Shown piece after piece: positions 52,855 through 61,169 of a stretch of 61,169 nucleotides of DNA (the first letter of the stretch is position 1; the number at the start of each line of letters is the position of its first letter). The notes beneath the pieces were generated by a model. The model saw nothing but the letters and a program-made list of their open reading frames with translations, was not told where the DNA came from and did not search any database. Made by a program: the position numbers and the translations under genes. Origin of the DNA: Actinomycetota bacterium (GTDB lineage: Bacteria; Actinomycetota; Geothermincolia; Geothermincolales; RBG-13-55-18); contig JAFGDU010000053.1 of the NCBI GenBank assembly GCA_016931915.1, positions 1-61,169 of the forward strand, read 5' to 3'.

Positions 52855-53817
52855 CTATAAGTCCGCAAATGTATCTTGGTCATAAACCGAGATCTCACGT
52901 GCGGACCTTTGCCTGGGCCCCCCCGGGGGCTCTGCGGGGCTCTTATCCTCCTCTTCCTCACGGCGCAGGGAGAGGATGATGGAGCCACCGATGATGAATA
53001 CGAAGGATGCCAGGCGCAGCAGGAACATCCCCGCGGATGAGGGCATGGGCTCGTGCATGGCAACGATGCCGATGATGATGGGTATGAGGTTGGACATGCC
53101 GGTGGTTATGGGAACCACGATGATAGCCTTCCCCCGCTGCATGGCGATCTGGTCCAGCACCAGGGTGATAACGGGCAGGAGTATGATGAGGTAGAGGTAT
53201 GGGGAGAGGAGGGCGTTGCGAAAACCGTTCTCCCAGAAGCGGCTGCCGACATCGTTCCAGCCCAGCTTGATGATGACGGCGGTGAGTCCTATCAGCACCC
53301 CGGATGCCACCGCGATGAGGTTGGGCGCATTGGGGTGCTTTTTGGTGAACCCGTTGTAGAGCGATAAGCCGGCTACTGCGAAGAAGAAGATGACGAAGAA
53401 CCAGAGCACGATGGGATTGTAGGAGAAGGCTTTGCTCGGCACGCCGATGAGGGTGCGGCCGAGCATGATCAGGCCCACGATTATGGTGCCGATGCCCAGC
53501 CAGTCCGATAAGGTCGGCCTTTCTCCGAGCTTGGTGATGGCCAGGACGGCCAGCACCGCGATGCCCGCCGTGTTTATGGGCTGTACGACCGAAAGGGGCG
53601 CCAGCCCCACTGCGATGGCCTTGATGAAGGTTCCCCCGAACTGCAGCCCCTGGGCCTCCAGCCAGGGGCGGCACTTGATGAAGGCCTTCACGGTCTCCAG
53701 GGGTTTGAGGGAGCCTATGAGTGGGAGCTTGTCCAGCTCCCGTTTCTGCATATATCCGCTGTAGTTGATCATGGTGGTCGCGACCAGGGCCAGGACCACC
53801 GCCAACGCTAGGATCAT
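52855..53817 (-). CDS. DMT/EamA-like membrane transporter
   Basis: A 320-residue protein with about ten membrane helices, arranged as in drug/metabolite transporters (first helix ALAVVLALVATTMI, GLAPLSVVQPINTAGIAVLA, and a basic C-terminal tail). It should be an exporter or magnesium/lipid carrier of the EamA or DUF-like DMT group; the substrate is unknown. It is the last gene of the marR-MMPL-MBL-DMT minus-strand operon, 54 bases from the MBL gene. Confidence 0.8.
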   Translation of the reverse strand: MILALAVVLALVATTMINYSGYMQKRELDKLPLIGSLKPLETVKAFIKCRPWLEAQGLQFGGTFIKAIAVGLAPLSVVQPINTAGIAVLAVLAITKLGERPTLSDWLGIGTIIVGLIMLGRTLIGVPSKAFSYNPIVLWFFVIFFFAVAGLSLYNGFTKKHPNAPNLIAVASGVLIGLTAVIIKLGWNDVGSRFWENGFRNALLSPYLYLIILLPVITLVLDQIAMQRGKAIIVVPITTGMSNLIPIIIGIVAMHEPMPSSAGMFLLRLASFVFIIGGSIILSLRREEEEDKSPAEPPGGPRQRSAREISVYDQDTFADL

Positions 53818-53871
53818 GTCAACCTCTACCTCCTGGCGTTATTCTAAGGGTTGAGGGTGATAGGGTGAAGG

Positions 53872-54861
53872 TTATTCGACGTGATAGAACCAGGTGCCTT
53901 CGCGGACCTCCCGGATGACTTCCTCTTCCTCCTCCAGGATGACCAGGTGGCCGAAGACCTCGCGCATGGCCAGGAAGATATTGGATGGCGACATCTCGGC
54001 CTGGACGAACTGGATGAGGTCGAGGCCCATGGCGAGGATGGTCATCTCGCGCCCCCTGAGGTTGGCCACGATATAGCGCTTGCGCTGCTCGTGGTGGGTG
54101 AGGATATCCAGGATGCGGCCGCGGAAGTCGGAGATGCAGTTGCCGTGCCCGGGAAGGGCCTGGATCACCGGCATGTCCATGAGCCCGGTTATGGATTGCA
54201 GAAAGTCGGGCAGACCGCTGAGCATCTCCCCCTCCTCGCCGGGATAGATATCGGGGTTGGGCGTTATCTTGTCCAGGAGGAGGTCCCCGGTGACCAGGAG
54301 ACGGTAGTCCGGGAGCGAGAGCACGATGTGGTCCAGGCTGTGGCCGGGGGTGTAGATGACCTTGAGGGCGAAGGGGTCGCCCGCGAGCAGCTCTCCCCCC
54401 TCCAGCAGGCGGTCGGCCCGGGTCGACCCCGCTACCTCCAGCCACTGGTCCATCATCTCCTGGTTCAGCCGCATGAGGTCGGGGGGGAGGCCGAGCATCC
54501 GGCTCAGGCGCAGCAGTTCCTCCATCTCCTCCATCACCGCCCCGCGGTAGTCGGTGACCTTGGGAGCCGCCAGCCGGTGGCAGAGGAGCTCGGCGCCGCT
54601 GGCCTCCTTGAGGCGGGCGGCAAGGCCCATGTGGTCGGGGTGGGTATGGGTGAGCACGATGCGCTCGAGGTGGGACGGTTCATGCCCCAGCTGCCGCAGC
54701 GCCCCGGTGAGGTCTTCCTCGACCCCCTCCATCATGGGGCCGGTGTCGACGAGGGTAAGGGGCGAACCCTCCAGGAGATAGACGTTAACGTGGTCCATCC
54801 TGAAGGGCATGGAGAGCTGGATCTTGCAGATCCCAGGGATTATACGCTGGATGAATGCCAT
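53872..54861 (-). CDS. Metallo-beta-lactamase-fold hydrolase
   Basis: A 329-residue MBL protein with the metal-binding THTHPDHMG motif, then GHSLDHIVL, TGDLLLDK and PGHGNCI. A C-terminal winged-helix-like extension follows (ILDILTHHEQRKRYIVANL), as in glyoxalase-II-like members that resemble LACTB2. It likely hydrolyses a thioester or ester (inference). It is 119 bases from the MMPL gene. Confidence 0.88.
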   Translation of the reverse strand: MAFIQRIIPGICKIQLSMPFRMDHVNVYLLEGSPLTLVDTGPMMEGVEEDLTGALRQLGHEPSHLERIVLTHTHPDHMGLAARLKEASGAELLCHRLAAPKVTDYRGAVMEEMEELLRLSRMLGLPPDLMRLNQEMMDQWLEVAGSTRADRLLEGGELLAGDPFALKVIYTPGHSLDHIVLSLPDYRLLVTGDLLLDKITPNPDIYPGEEGEMLSGLPDFLQSITGLMDMPVIQALPGHGNCISDFRGRILDILTHHEQRKRYIVANLRGREMTILAMGLDLIQFVQAEMSPSNIFLAMREVFGHLVILEEEEEVIREVREGTWFYHVE

Positions 54862-54979
54862 CTACCGCTCCGAATCCGTATGGGCGATATCCGGGATGGG
54901 CCGGGGCCTTCCCGGATGCGACGCTACGATTATATCCCAAACCCGGCGGGAGGGCTCTCCACGTATGCGGAGGGAGCGG

Positions 54980-57544
54980 TTATCCGTCACCGCCCCGTGT
55001 TTCGGGCCCCGCTTCCGGCGCGGGTGCGGGGCCGGTGGCCGTGGAAACGTCCCCATCCGGCGTTGCGCCGGGTCCGTTATTGGCCGCAGCGACGGCTCGC
55101 GCCCTGTTGTTCTTGCCGTATCTGGATACGATGGCCAGTACACTGGGAAGCACCAGCTCCGCCCCGAAGAGGGCACCCAGCAGGCCCACGGTGGTAGCCC
55201 AACCGAACCTCTGCATCATACCCATGCTGGAGAAGCCGATGACGGCGAAGACGCCGCAGGTAGTCAGGGCGGCCGCCACCAGGGCCCGTCCCACGTGCAG
55301 CACGGTATTTTTCAGGGCCTCCTCGAGTGGTATGCCGCCGTGGTGCCACTCCTCGCGGAAACGGTGGGTGATATGAATGCCGAAGTCTATGCCCGCGCCG
55401 ATGACCAGTGCGGCCACCATCACCGTCATCAGGTCCAGGGGCCAGCCCATGGCGAAGAGGAATATCAGCTCCGCTATCATGCCGCACACCACGACTATCA
55501 GGGTGGCGAAACCGTAGACGAAGGACTTGAACACGATGATGAGGACCAGGGCGCAGAGGAGTAGCGCCAGACCGGAGGTCTTGAGCTGGGTGGGCAGGAT
55601 GTTGCCCATGAGGTCGGCCACGAGCACGGTAAAGCCGGTGGCGGAGAACTGCAGGTCGCTTTCCTCCGCGATGACGGCTGACTGGTCGCGCACGATATTG
55701 GTCTTGACCCTAAGCTCGTCCTCCGTGTCCGGGAACCCCGAGTTCAGGTAGATCATGGCCGTGTCGCCGCCCTCGTTCATGAAGACGCTGACGGGCATGA
55801 TCGCGCTCAACTCGTTGATTTTCTCCTGCACCCCCTCCCTGGATTCCGGGATAACGCCTTCGTTGAACTGCACGATGTAGTCCGCGATGGAACTGATCCT
55901 GTCGCGCGCGAAGTAATCCTCGCTGTCGGGCAGGTTGCGCGGGTCGAGGGGTATGGCCTCCTCCAGCTCCAGCATGGCGACGAGGTTCGCGGGGTCGTAG
56001 ATATCCCCCTTGACCAAGATGATATCCCTGTTCTGGGGGCCGAAGATCTCGGTGATCATCTCGCCGGCCTCCGTGCTGGGCAGACCCTCGGGAAACATCT
56101 TGTTGATGTCGGCGCCGGTCTTCACGTTGAACACGGCGAAGACGGCGAAGGCCGCCAGGGCGAGGGTTATTATCGCCACCGTCCAGTGGTGGCGCCCCGA
56201 GACCAGTGCCATCCTGACCAGGCCGTTGTCGATTATCCGCCCGTACCATGCGTCGCGCCTTCTCGCGCGCATCTTTTCCAGGTGAGCCTCGAGCTTCTCC
56301 TTTTTCTTCCTGCGGTCCCTAAGCACGACGATGGCCGGCAGCAGGGTCAGAGAGAGCAGGAAACTGAAGGCGATGCCCAGCATGCACAGCAGCCCGAAGT
56401 CCCGCATGGGGGGGATATCGGTGATCATGAAGGACGAGAATCCTATGATGGTGGTGATGGCTGTGAGGAACACCGCCACTCCCACCGTCTTGATGGCGGT
56501 GGTGGCGGAGAGGTCCACGCTGAGGCCGTCCTCCCTCTCCTCGTAGTAGCGGCTCAGGATATGGATGACGTAGGCGATGTTGATGCCCAGCATCAGGGGC
56601 ATGATGGCCACGCTCATGGTGGTGTAGGTGATGCCCACCCAGCCCATCAACCCCAGCAGCCAGAAGATGGCCACGATGATGATCAGCAGCGGCAGGCCCA
56701 CGTCGGAGAAACGCCGGAAGGTGAGGTAGAGGACGAGCATGATGAAGATGAAGGCGATGGTCATGAGCTTGGTCGTCTCTCTCTGCATGAAATCCAGGGA
56801 GTCCTGCGTGCTCGTGGCCTCACCGGTTATATAGGTCTCCACTCCCTCGATGCCGGCGAACTCGCCTGAGACGAATTCCCGCATTTTTTTACCCATTGCC
56901 GAGAGTTCGTTCTGGGTCAGCTCGGAATTGAGCTGGAGGGTGATGATGGTCGCATCTCCATCCTGCGAGACCATCTTGGCGATGTTCTCGCTGTTGTCCT
57001 CGAAGACCGTGAGAAACTGGTTCTGTATCTCGGGGGTGAAACTGTCCCCGAAGTAGGCGGCGAGCATGCCCATGACCGGGGAATCCGGATCCGGATGGAT
57101 GTAGAACTGCAGGAACTGCGCGAGCATGGCATCATCTATGGCATCGAGATCGATGCCGCCCTCCACACCCGCCATCTTCATCAGCTCGGGCAGCCTGTAC
57201 TTGATGAAATCGAGGTAGGTCTCAACCTTGAGGATGGACCCCTCCTCGAAGCCCGCCTCCTCCATCTTCTCCATGCCCCAACCGTAGATGACCTTGGCAA
57301 CCTCCGGGTCGGCCACGTCGGCCACCACCAGGACTGCTTCCGTGGTGATGCCCCCGGTAAGCTCCTTCACCTCGTCGTAGGCCTGTATCGACTCGTAGTC
57401 CTTGGGCATCATGGCTTCCTGGCTCAGCTCCGTGCTTATGCGCGGGAGGCCCGCGGCGAGGAAGATGGTGATCAGGACGGCCACGATCACCACCAGCCAA
57501 GGTCTCTTCTCGGATTGACTCGCCAGGAATTCGAAAATCTTCAA
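54980..57544 (-). CDS. MMPL/RND-family lipid exporter
   Basis: An 854-residue protein with the RND layout: TM1 near residue 15-35, a large loop, five TMs (MTIAFIFIMLVLYLTF onward), a second such unit with TM7 (WTVAIITLALAAFAVFAV), a loop and five TMs, ending in a disordered tail (GGDG). MMPL proteins move lipids or lipid-like compounds with proton energy. TMs 2-6 and 8-12 carry the SSD-like ALVIGAGIDFGIHITHRF pattern. It is preceded by a MarR repressor, its likely regulator. Confidence 0.9.
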   Translation of the reverse strand: MKIFEFLASQSEKRPWLVVIVAVLITIFLAAGLPRISTELSQEAMMPKDYESIQAYDEVKELTGGITTEAVLVVADVADPEVAKVIYGWGMEKMEEAGFEEGSILKVETYLDFIKYRLPELMKMAGVEGGIDLDAIDDAMLAQFLQFYIHPDPDSPVMGMLAAYFGDSFTPEIQNQFLTVFEDNSENIAKMVSQDGDATIITLQLNSELTQNELSAMGKKMREFVSGEFAGIEGVETYITGEATSTQDSLDFMQRETTKLMTIAFIFIMLVLYLTFRRFSDVGLPLLIIIVAIFWLLGLMGWVGITYTTMSVAIMPLMLGINIAYVIHILSRYYEEREDGLSVDLSATTAIKTVGVAVFLTAITTIIGFSSFMITDIPPMRDFGLLCMLGIAFSFLLSLTLLPAIVVLRDRRKKKEKLEAHLEKMRARRRDAWYGRIIDNGLVRMALVSGRHHWTVAIITLALAAFAVFAVFNVKTGADINKMFPEGLPSTEAGEMITEIFGPQNRDIILVKGDIYDPANLVAMLELEEAIPLDPRNLPDSEDYFARDRISSIADYIVQFNEGVIPESREGVQEKINELSAIMPVSVFMNEGGDTAMIYLNSGFPDTEDELRVKTNIVRDQSAVIAEESDLQFSATGFTVLVADLMGNILPTQLKTSGLALLLCALVLIIVFKSFVYGFATLIVVVCGMIAELIFLFAMGWPLDLMTVMVAALVIGAGIDFGIHITHRFREEWHHGGIPLEEALKNTVLHVGRALVAAALTTCGVFAVIGFSSMGMMQRFGWATTVGLLGALFGAELVLPSVLAIVSRYGKNNRARAVAAANNGPGATPDGDVSTATGPAPAPEAGPETRGGDG

Positions 57545-57609
57545 CTTAAAATACCTCCGAGGTTTCCAGGTAACCCGTCCAACATTCCCATCCCCGCAAT
57601 CATCGCAGC

Positions 57610-58077
57610 TTAGGGCGTCCCTTCTTTTTCGAACTGCTTCTCTATTTCCTTTAGGAGCGCCAGGAGGTCGGCCCTCTCTTTTTTCGGTACGAGCTTGAAG
57701 AGCTCCGTCATCTTCTCTCGGTTGAGTCTCTCTACATCCTGAACAATAGAGCTTCCCTTCTTCGTCGCCGACACCAGCACCACGCGGCGGTCATCGGTGT
57801 CCCTCTCCCTCTCCACCATGCCCTTTTCCAGCAGCCGGTCCACCATGCGGGTGGCAACACCCTGGTTTATGCGCAGGCGCCTGGAGAGCTCGCCCATGCT
57901 GGAAGTGCCGGACCTCCGCAGGTCCATGAGCAGCATTATCTGGGAAAAGGTCAGTTCTGCCGCTTCCGCATCCTCGCCCCCGGCGATGCCGGTGCGGAAG
58001 CCGTGGATGATGCGTATGATGGTGTCCCACAGTTCGCGCGTATAATGCTCGAGTTCCGTCTCTTCTTTTTTTGCCAT
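57610..58077 (-). CDS. MarR-family transcriptional regulator
   Basis: A 155-residue winged-helix repressor: LDGLTFSQIMLLMDL-like effector helix, recognition helix GELSRRLRINQGVATRMVDRL, wing GMVERERDTDDRRVVLVS. It heads a minus-strand operon with an MMPL exporter, MBL hydrolase and DMT transporter, so it probably represses them in response to a lipophilic ligand (inference). Confidence 0.92.
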   Translation of the reverse strand: MAKKEETELEHYTRELWDTIIRIIHGFRTGIAGGEDAEAAELTFSQIMLLMDLRRSGTSSMGELSRRLRINQGVATRMVDRLLEKGMVERERDTDDRRVVLVSATKKGSSIVQDVERLNREKMTELFKLVPKKERADLLALLKEIEKQFEKEGTP

Positions 58078-58109
58078 TTCTAACTGTTGTTCCTATTCAA
58101 TATTTGCCA

Positions 58110-58130
58110 TTAACAAGTAATGTTGGTTAA
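58110..58130. promoter_or_regulatory. Candidate MarR operator
   Basis: TTAAC at 58110-58114 and GTTAA at 58126-58130 flank AACA-AGTAA-TGTT (58112-58124), an imperfect palindrome 33 bases upstream of the MarR start. Position and size fit a MarR site. Confidence 0.4.
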
Positions 58131-58179
58131 AGATAAATGATTCAAGGCGCCATGTCAACGATAAAACCCATAGCATAAT

Positions 58180-58235
58180 GGGGTCAGCCGTTCAAACGAC
58201 ACAAAGGGTCAGGCGTACACATCTTGATCTGACCG
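58180..58235. repeat. Relict of GGGGTCAG element
   Basis: GGGGTCAG at 58180-58187, GGGTCAG at 58206-58212 and a reverse TGACC at about 58230 resemble decayed ends of the element family at 21545-21714 and 46532-46622. Confidence 0.5.
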
Positions 58236-58338
58236 AGGACTTCATTCACGCCCGGATTTCGAGTCTTTGCCTGTCGGCTCGCACCCCAATGCCGTCTTAT
58301 CCCCGTTAGTGTTGAGGCTGTAGTATCTTAAAGGTGAT

Positions 58339-59457
58339 ATGGTCTCGGAAATACCCGGTGGATGGTGGGGTATGGTCAGCGAAGGAACCAGCGTAGTCGT
58401 AGCCATGAGCGGGGGAGTGGATTCCTCGGCCGCCGCGGCAGCCCTGGTGGATGAGGGGTACCGCGTAGCCGGGGTGACCTTCCGCATGTGGGAGGATGAT
58501 CGGGGTTCCGGTGCCGTCCCGGCGGCCCGCTGCTCCACCGCCATGGTGGAGGAAGCCGCTCGCGCCGCTCGCGTACTTGATATAGAACACGTGGTCATAG
58601 ACCTGAGGGAGCGCTTCCACGCGCTGATAGTGGAGCCATTTGTGCGCGAGTACCTGCGCGGCCGCACCCCCAACCCCTGCGTGGAATGCAACCGCCTGGT
58701 GAAGTTCCCCACCCTCGTGGAGGTGGCGGACGAACTGGGGGCGGGTGCCGTCGCCACCGGGCATTACGCCCGCACCTGCCTGGACGATGCGGGTTACCAT
58801 ACGTTGCTGCGTGCGTCACATACGAGCAAGGACCAGTCCTACGTCCTCTACGGCCTGGGACGGGAGCGGCTGTCCCGCTGCCTCTTCCCCAACGGCGAGA
58901 GGTACAAGGAGGAGGTGCGAAAGACCGCTCTCGCGCACGGGCTTGCCGGCGACGAGCGCGGAGAGAGCCAGGAGATATGCTTCCTGTGCGGGGGGAGTTA
59001 CCGTGACTTCATCTCCCGCGGTTACCCGGAGGCCATGGCCCCCGGTCCCGTCCTGGATACCGCCGGAGCGAAGCTGGGCGAACACCGCGGAATAGCCTTT
59101 CATACCATAGGCCAGCGGCGCGGCCTGGGCATCTCCGCCCCCTGCCCCCTCTACGTGGTGGCGCTGGATCCGTCGCGCCAGGCGGTCATCCTGGGCAGGA
59201 AGGAGGAGGTGCCTGGGAAGTGGCTGCGCGCGGCATCGCCGCACTGGGTGAAGGGCGAGCCCCCGGGCGATTCCTTCGCCGCCGAGGCCATGGTGCGTTA
59301 CAACACAGTACCCGAGCCGTGCAGGGTCGAAGTGAGCGATGACGGCTGCGAGATCTTTTTCGCGCGCAGGGTTTGGGCCCTGACCCCCGGTCAGCATGCC
59401 GTGCTCTACCGCGGGGACGAGGTCCTGGGAGGCGGAGTCATCGATTCGGTAGGATAG
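58339..59457 (+). CDS. mnmA: tRNA-specific 2-thiouridylase MnmA
   Basis: A roughly 370-residue enzyme that thiolates U34 of tRNA-Lys/Glu/Gln. The PP-loop SGGVDSSAAAAAL, a CxxC-type tRNA-binding motif (NPCVECNRLVKF), the second Cys in EICFLCGGSYRDF, and the GHYART and GLGISAPCPLYV segments are present. The start is either ATG 58339 or ATG 58372; both have weak sites. The sulfur donor gene (iscS) is not adjacent. It converges on thiM with a 9-base gap. Confidence 0.94.
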   Translation: MVSEIPGGWWGMVSEGTSVVVAMSGGVDSSAAAAALVDEGYRVAGVTFRMWEDDRGSGAVPAARCSTAMVEEAARAARVLDIEHVVIDLRERFHALIVEPFVREYLRGRTPNPCVECNRLVKFPTLVEVADELGAGAVATGHYARTCLDDAGYHTLLRASHTSKDQSYVLYGLGRERLSRCLFPNGERYKEEVRKTALAHGLAGDERGESQEICFLCGGSYRDFISRGYPEAMAPGPVLDTAGAKLGEHRGIAFHTIGQRRGLGISAPCPLYVVALDPSRQAVILGRKEEVPGKWLRAASPHWVKGEPPGDSFAAEAMVRYNTVPEPCRVEVSDDGCEIFFARRVWALTPGQHAVLYRGDEVLGGGVIDSVG

Positions 59458-59466
59458 GGGGATACC

Positions 59467-60282
59467 TTACAGCTCCACCCTTATGCCCTTGAGCTTCCTC
59501 ACCGTGCTCAGCTCGTAAAGGGTGTTGTAGAGCTCCACGTGAAAGCTTCCCGGGAGCCTCCCCGAGGAGCCGGCCGCTTTCTCCCCGGCCAGGCCGAACA
59601 AGGCCAGGCCGGCTGCGGCAGCCTCCAGGTAGGGCTCCCCCGAGGCGAGGAGTACGGCTATGGCGGTGGTGGCCATGCATCCCGTGCCGGTGACCCTGCC
59701 CAGGAGGGGATGTCCGTTGCTCACGCGCGCTGTGCGCTTGCCGTCGCTCACCACGTCGACCTCGCCGGTGACGGCGGCCACGCATCCCAGCGATTCGGCC
59801 AGTGTCGCGGCGATGTCCGCGACCTCGCCCTTCACGCCCAGGGAATCCACCCCGCGTATCTCGGCCTCCACGCCGGCCAGTACCGCCATCTCGGCGGCGT
59901 TGCCGCGTATGGCCGCGAAGCGCACCTCGTCCAGCAGCTGCCTGGCGATACGCGTACGGTAGGCGGTGGCCCCGGCGCCCACGGGGTCAAAGACCACGGG
60001 CACGCCCGAGCGGTTGGCGGACTTGCCCGCGGCCAGCATTGCCGTCTCCAGGTCGGGGTAGGGGGTGCCCATGTTCAACACCAGGGCTCCCGCCTGCGCG
60101 GCCATCTCCTCCACCTCTTGGGCGGCGTGGGCCATCACCGGTAGCGCTCCCAGGCAGAGGGTGGCGTTGGCGGTCTCGTTCATGACCACGAAGTTGGTGA
60201 TGTGGTGGATGAGTGGCTTGTTCTCCTCGATCCACTCCATGCGCTCTTTAAGGAACCCTTCCGCGTCGAATCTCTCGGTCAT
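59467..60282 (-). CDS. thiM: Hydroxyethylthiazole kinase
   Basis: A 271-residue ribokinase-fold enzyme that phosphorylates hydroxyethylthiazole for thiamine salvage. Visible motifs are HHITNFVVMNETANATLCLGA, VFDPVGAGATAYRT and GTGCMATTAIAVLLA (the catalytic TGxG loop). ATG 60282 follows AGGAGGGG; the longer frame to 60435 lacks a good site. No thiD, thiE or TPP riboswitch is seen nearby. Confidence 0.94.
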   Translation of the reverse strand: MTERFDAEGFLKERMEWIEENKPLIHHITNFVVMNETANATLCLGALPVMAHAAQEVEEMAAQAGALVLNMGTPYPDLETAMLAAGKSANRSGVPVVFDPVGAGATAYRTRIARQLLDEVRFAAIRGNAAEMAVLAGVEAEIRGVDSLGVKGEVADIAATLAESLGCVAAVTGEVDVVSDGKRTARVSNGHPLLGRVTGTGCMATTAIAVLLASGEPYLEAAAAGLALFGLAGEKAAGSSGRLPGSFHVELYNTLYELSTVRKLKGIRVEL

Positions 60283-60759
60283 TTTCCCCTCCTGTGGTCT
60301 TACCATCCCGGCGGAAATGCTTTCCCGGGGTAAGGCGGCTGTTTGATCTCCCTTGTGTGGCGGCTGCAAGCCCCCGGCTGATAGCTGTCGTTCGCGCCGC
60401 ATTGGTTTTGCGGTCGTTAAAAACACCTTGAGCAAATATCAGTGAGAATGGAATGTATTATACCGCATGGACCGGCATGTGCGGGTTCGTGACTTGGAAC
60501 GCGCCCCTGCTTCACCGGCATGGCACGGATCGCGTATTGCGCCGCGAGATCATCACTCCCAGCACGCCCGGCGATGCCGTTACCCGCCCTGCTACGGCCG
60601 CGACCGGGGTCCCGAGCGCACTGATCTTTTACGTGTCGGCGGGGGGTGTAACTATATATACTAAGAGAGGTATGGCCCTATGCAGAGGCGGCAGCGAGAT
60701 GCCGATATCAATGAGCGTATGATAACACCCTGCCTGGTATGAGAAGGAGCTGAAGGAGT
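60283..60759. other. Long intergenic region between thiM and glpD
   Basis: This 477-base gap contains the divergent promoters of thiM and glpD. A TATATA-rich tract (around 60650-60660) may be a -10 for glpD. I see no THI box, T-box, terminator or convincing gene. The 89-residue frame at 60453 lacks a ribosome-binding site and looks like chance. Confidence 0.5.
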
Positions 60760-61169
60760 ATGTTTTCGTCGCAGCAGAGAAAGGACCACATCGAAGAGGC
60801 ACAGGGCAAGGTATTCGACGTCCTGGTGATCGGGGGAGGGATAACCGGCGCGTGTGCCGCACGGGATGCGGTCAGCAGGGGTCTCTCCACCGCCATCGTG
60901 GAGAAGAACGACTGGGCTTTCGGGACCAGCTCCCGCTCCTCCAAGCTGGTGCACGGTGGGCTGCGTTACCTGGAGATGTTCGACTTCAAGCTGGTCTTCG
61001 AGGCGTGCCGCGAGCGGAGGCGCCTGCTGCTCAACGCGCCCCACGTGGTCTGGCCGCAGTCCTTCATCTTCCCGGTCTACAAGGGGGACAAGGCCCCGCT
61101 GCCCATCATCGCCATGGGGCTGTGGATGTACGATTTCCTGGCCCTCTTCCGTAACGTGCAGAACCACCA
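60760..61169 (+). CDS. glpD: Glycerol-3-phosphate dehydrogenase (FAD), N-terminal part
   Basis: The gene is cut by the window end; about 136 residues are present. FAD-binding VIGGGITGACAARDAVSRGL, followed by EKNDWAFGTSSRSSKLVHGG and LRYLEMFDFKLVFEACRER, are the family hallmarks. The enzyme oxidises glycerol-3-phosphate to DHAP at the membrane and passes electrons to quinone. ATG 60760 follows AAGGAG. Its partners (glpF/glpK) are not seen. Confidence 0.93.
   Translation, partial: MFSSQQRKDHIEEAQGKVFDVLVIGGGITGACAARDAVSRGLSTAIVEKNDWAFGTSSRSSKLVHGGLRYLEMFDFKLVFEACRERRRLLLNAPHVVWPQSFIFPVYKGDKAPLPIIAMGLWMYDFLALFRNVQNH

Noticed and set aside
53881..55197. 438-residue plus-strand frame opposite the MBL hydrolase and exporter end
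   Set aside because: The minus strand has the THTHPDH motif and membrane segments; the plus frame spans two genes and is a shadow.
60283..60440. TPP riboswitch upstream of thiM
   Set aside because: I looked for the CTGAGA and CTGATCTGG-type motifs on the minus strand and did not find them.
60453..60722. 89-residue frame before glpD
   Set aside because: No ribosome-binding site, no recognisable segments, and it would cover the probable promoter region of glpD.

Overview
The window is a GC-rich bacterial chromosome segment, densely coded on both strands. Its core blocks (lysS-clpC-radA-disA-small ORF-carD-PIN/TRAM-ispD-ispF, and gltX-x-cysE-cysS-rlmB-yacP-tRNA-Thr) have the gene order seen in Actinobacteria and Firmicutes. 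GC content, the large acyl-CoA gene set and 11-bp GTTAACC-type Pho boxes suggest a deep-branching, probably anaerobic or facultative actinobacterial lineage (Geothermincolia/OPB41-like). The lineage is a guess; the broad placement is firmer.

Layout. 1-10150: housekeeping genes for protein quality control (clpC), recombination and c-di-AMP (radA, disA), global transcription (carD) and isoprenoids (ispD/ispF). 10151-13640: accessory patch with a 45-bp coding tandem repeat, an HD phosphohydrolase, and two lipoprotein genes in repeat-flanked, cassette-like units. 13700-28320: lipid/acyl-CoA island with a TetR regulator and palindromic operator, acyl-CoA ligase, thiolase-like protein, a paired active and catalytically degenerate acyl-CoA dehydrogenase, nitroreductase, ferredoxin, two short-chain reductases, a lipase-like hydrolase, an orphan 2-hydroxyacyl-CoA dehydratase-type subunit and a flippase with an apparent CTG start. 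28350-33150: an unrecognised two-cysteine-knuckle protein family with a wrecked paralogue beside an intact one, a QueG-like iron-sulfur protein, a thiolase and a small membrane protein. 33356-41746: phosphate regulon (response regulator, kinase, two stand-alone decayed kinase ATPase modules, pstSCAB, phoU) with three predicted Pho boxes. 41857-46408: nucleoside hydrolase, PfkB kinase and a tandem pair of the same unrecognised family. 46417-52722: REP/MITE-like repeats, translation and cysteine genes, tRNA-Thr. 52855-61169: MarR-MMPL-MBL-EamA operon, mnmA, thiM and the start of glpD.

Most interesting items: (1) the unrecognised ~360-residue family, present as three intact copies and one internally deleted copy, each intact protein being an internal duplication of [CxxC knuckle + V4R-like domain]; (2) the two PhoR-derived ATPase modules, each missing the Mg-binding Asn and each preceded by a three-unit Pho box; (3) dispersed GGGGTCAG-type inverted-repeat elements with no transposase in the window.
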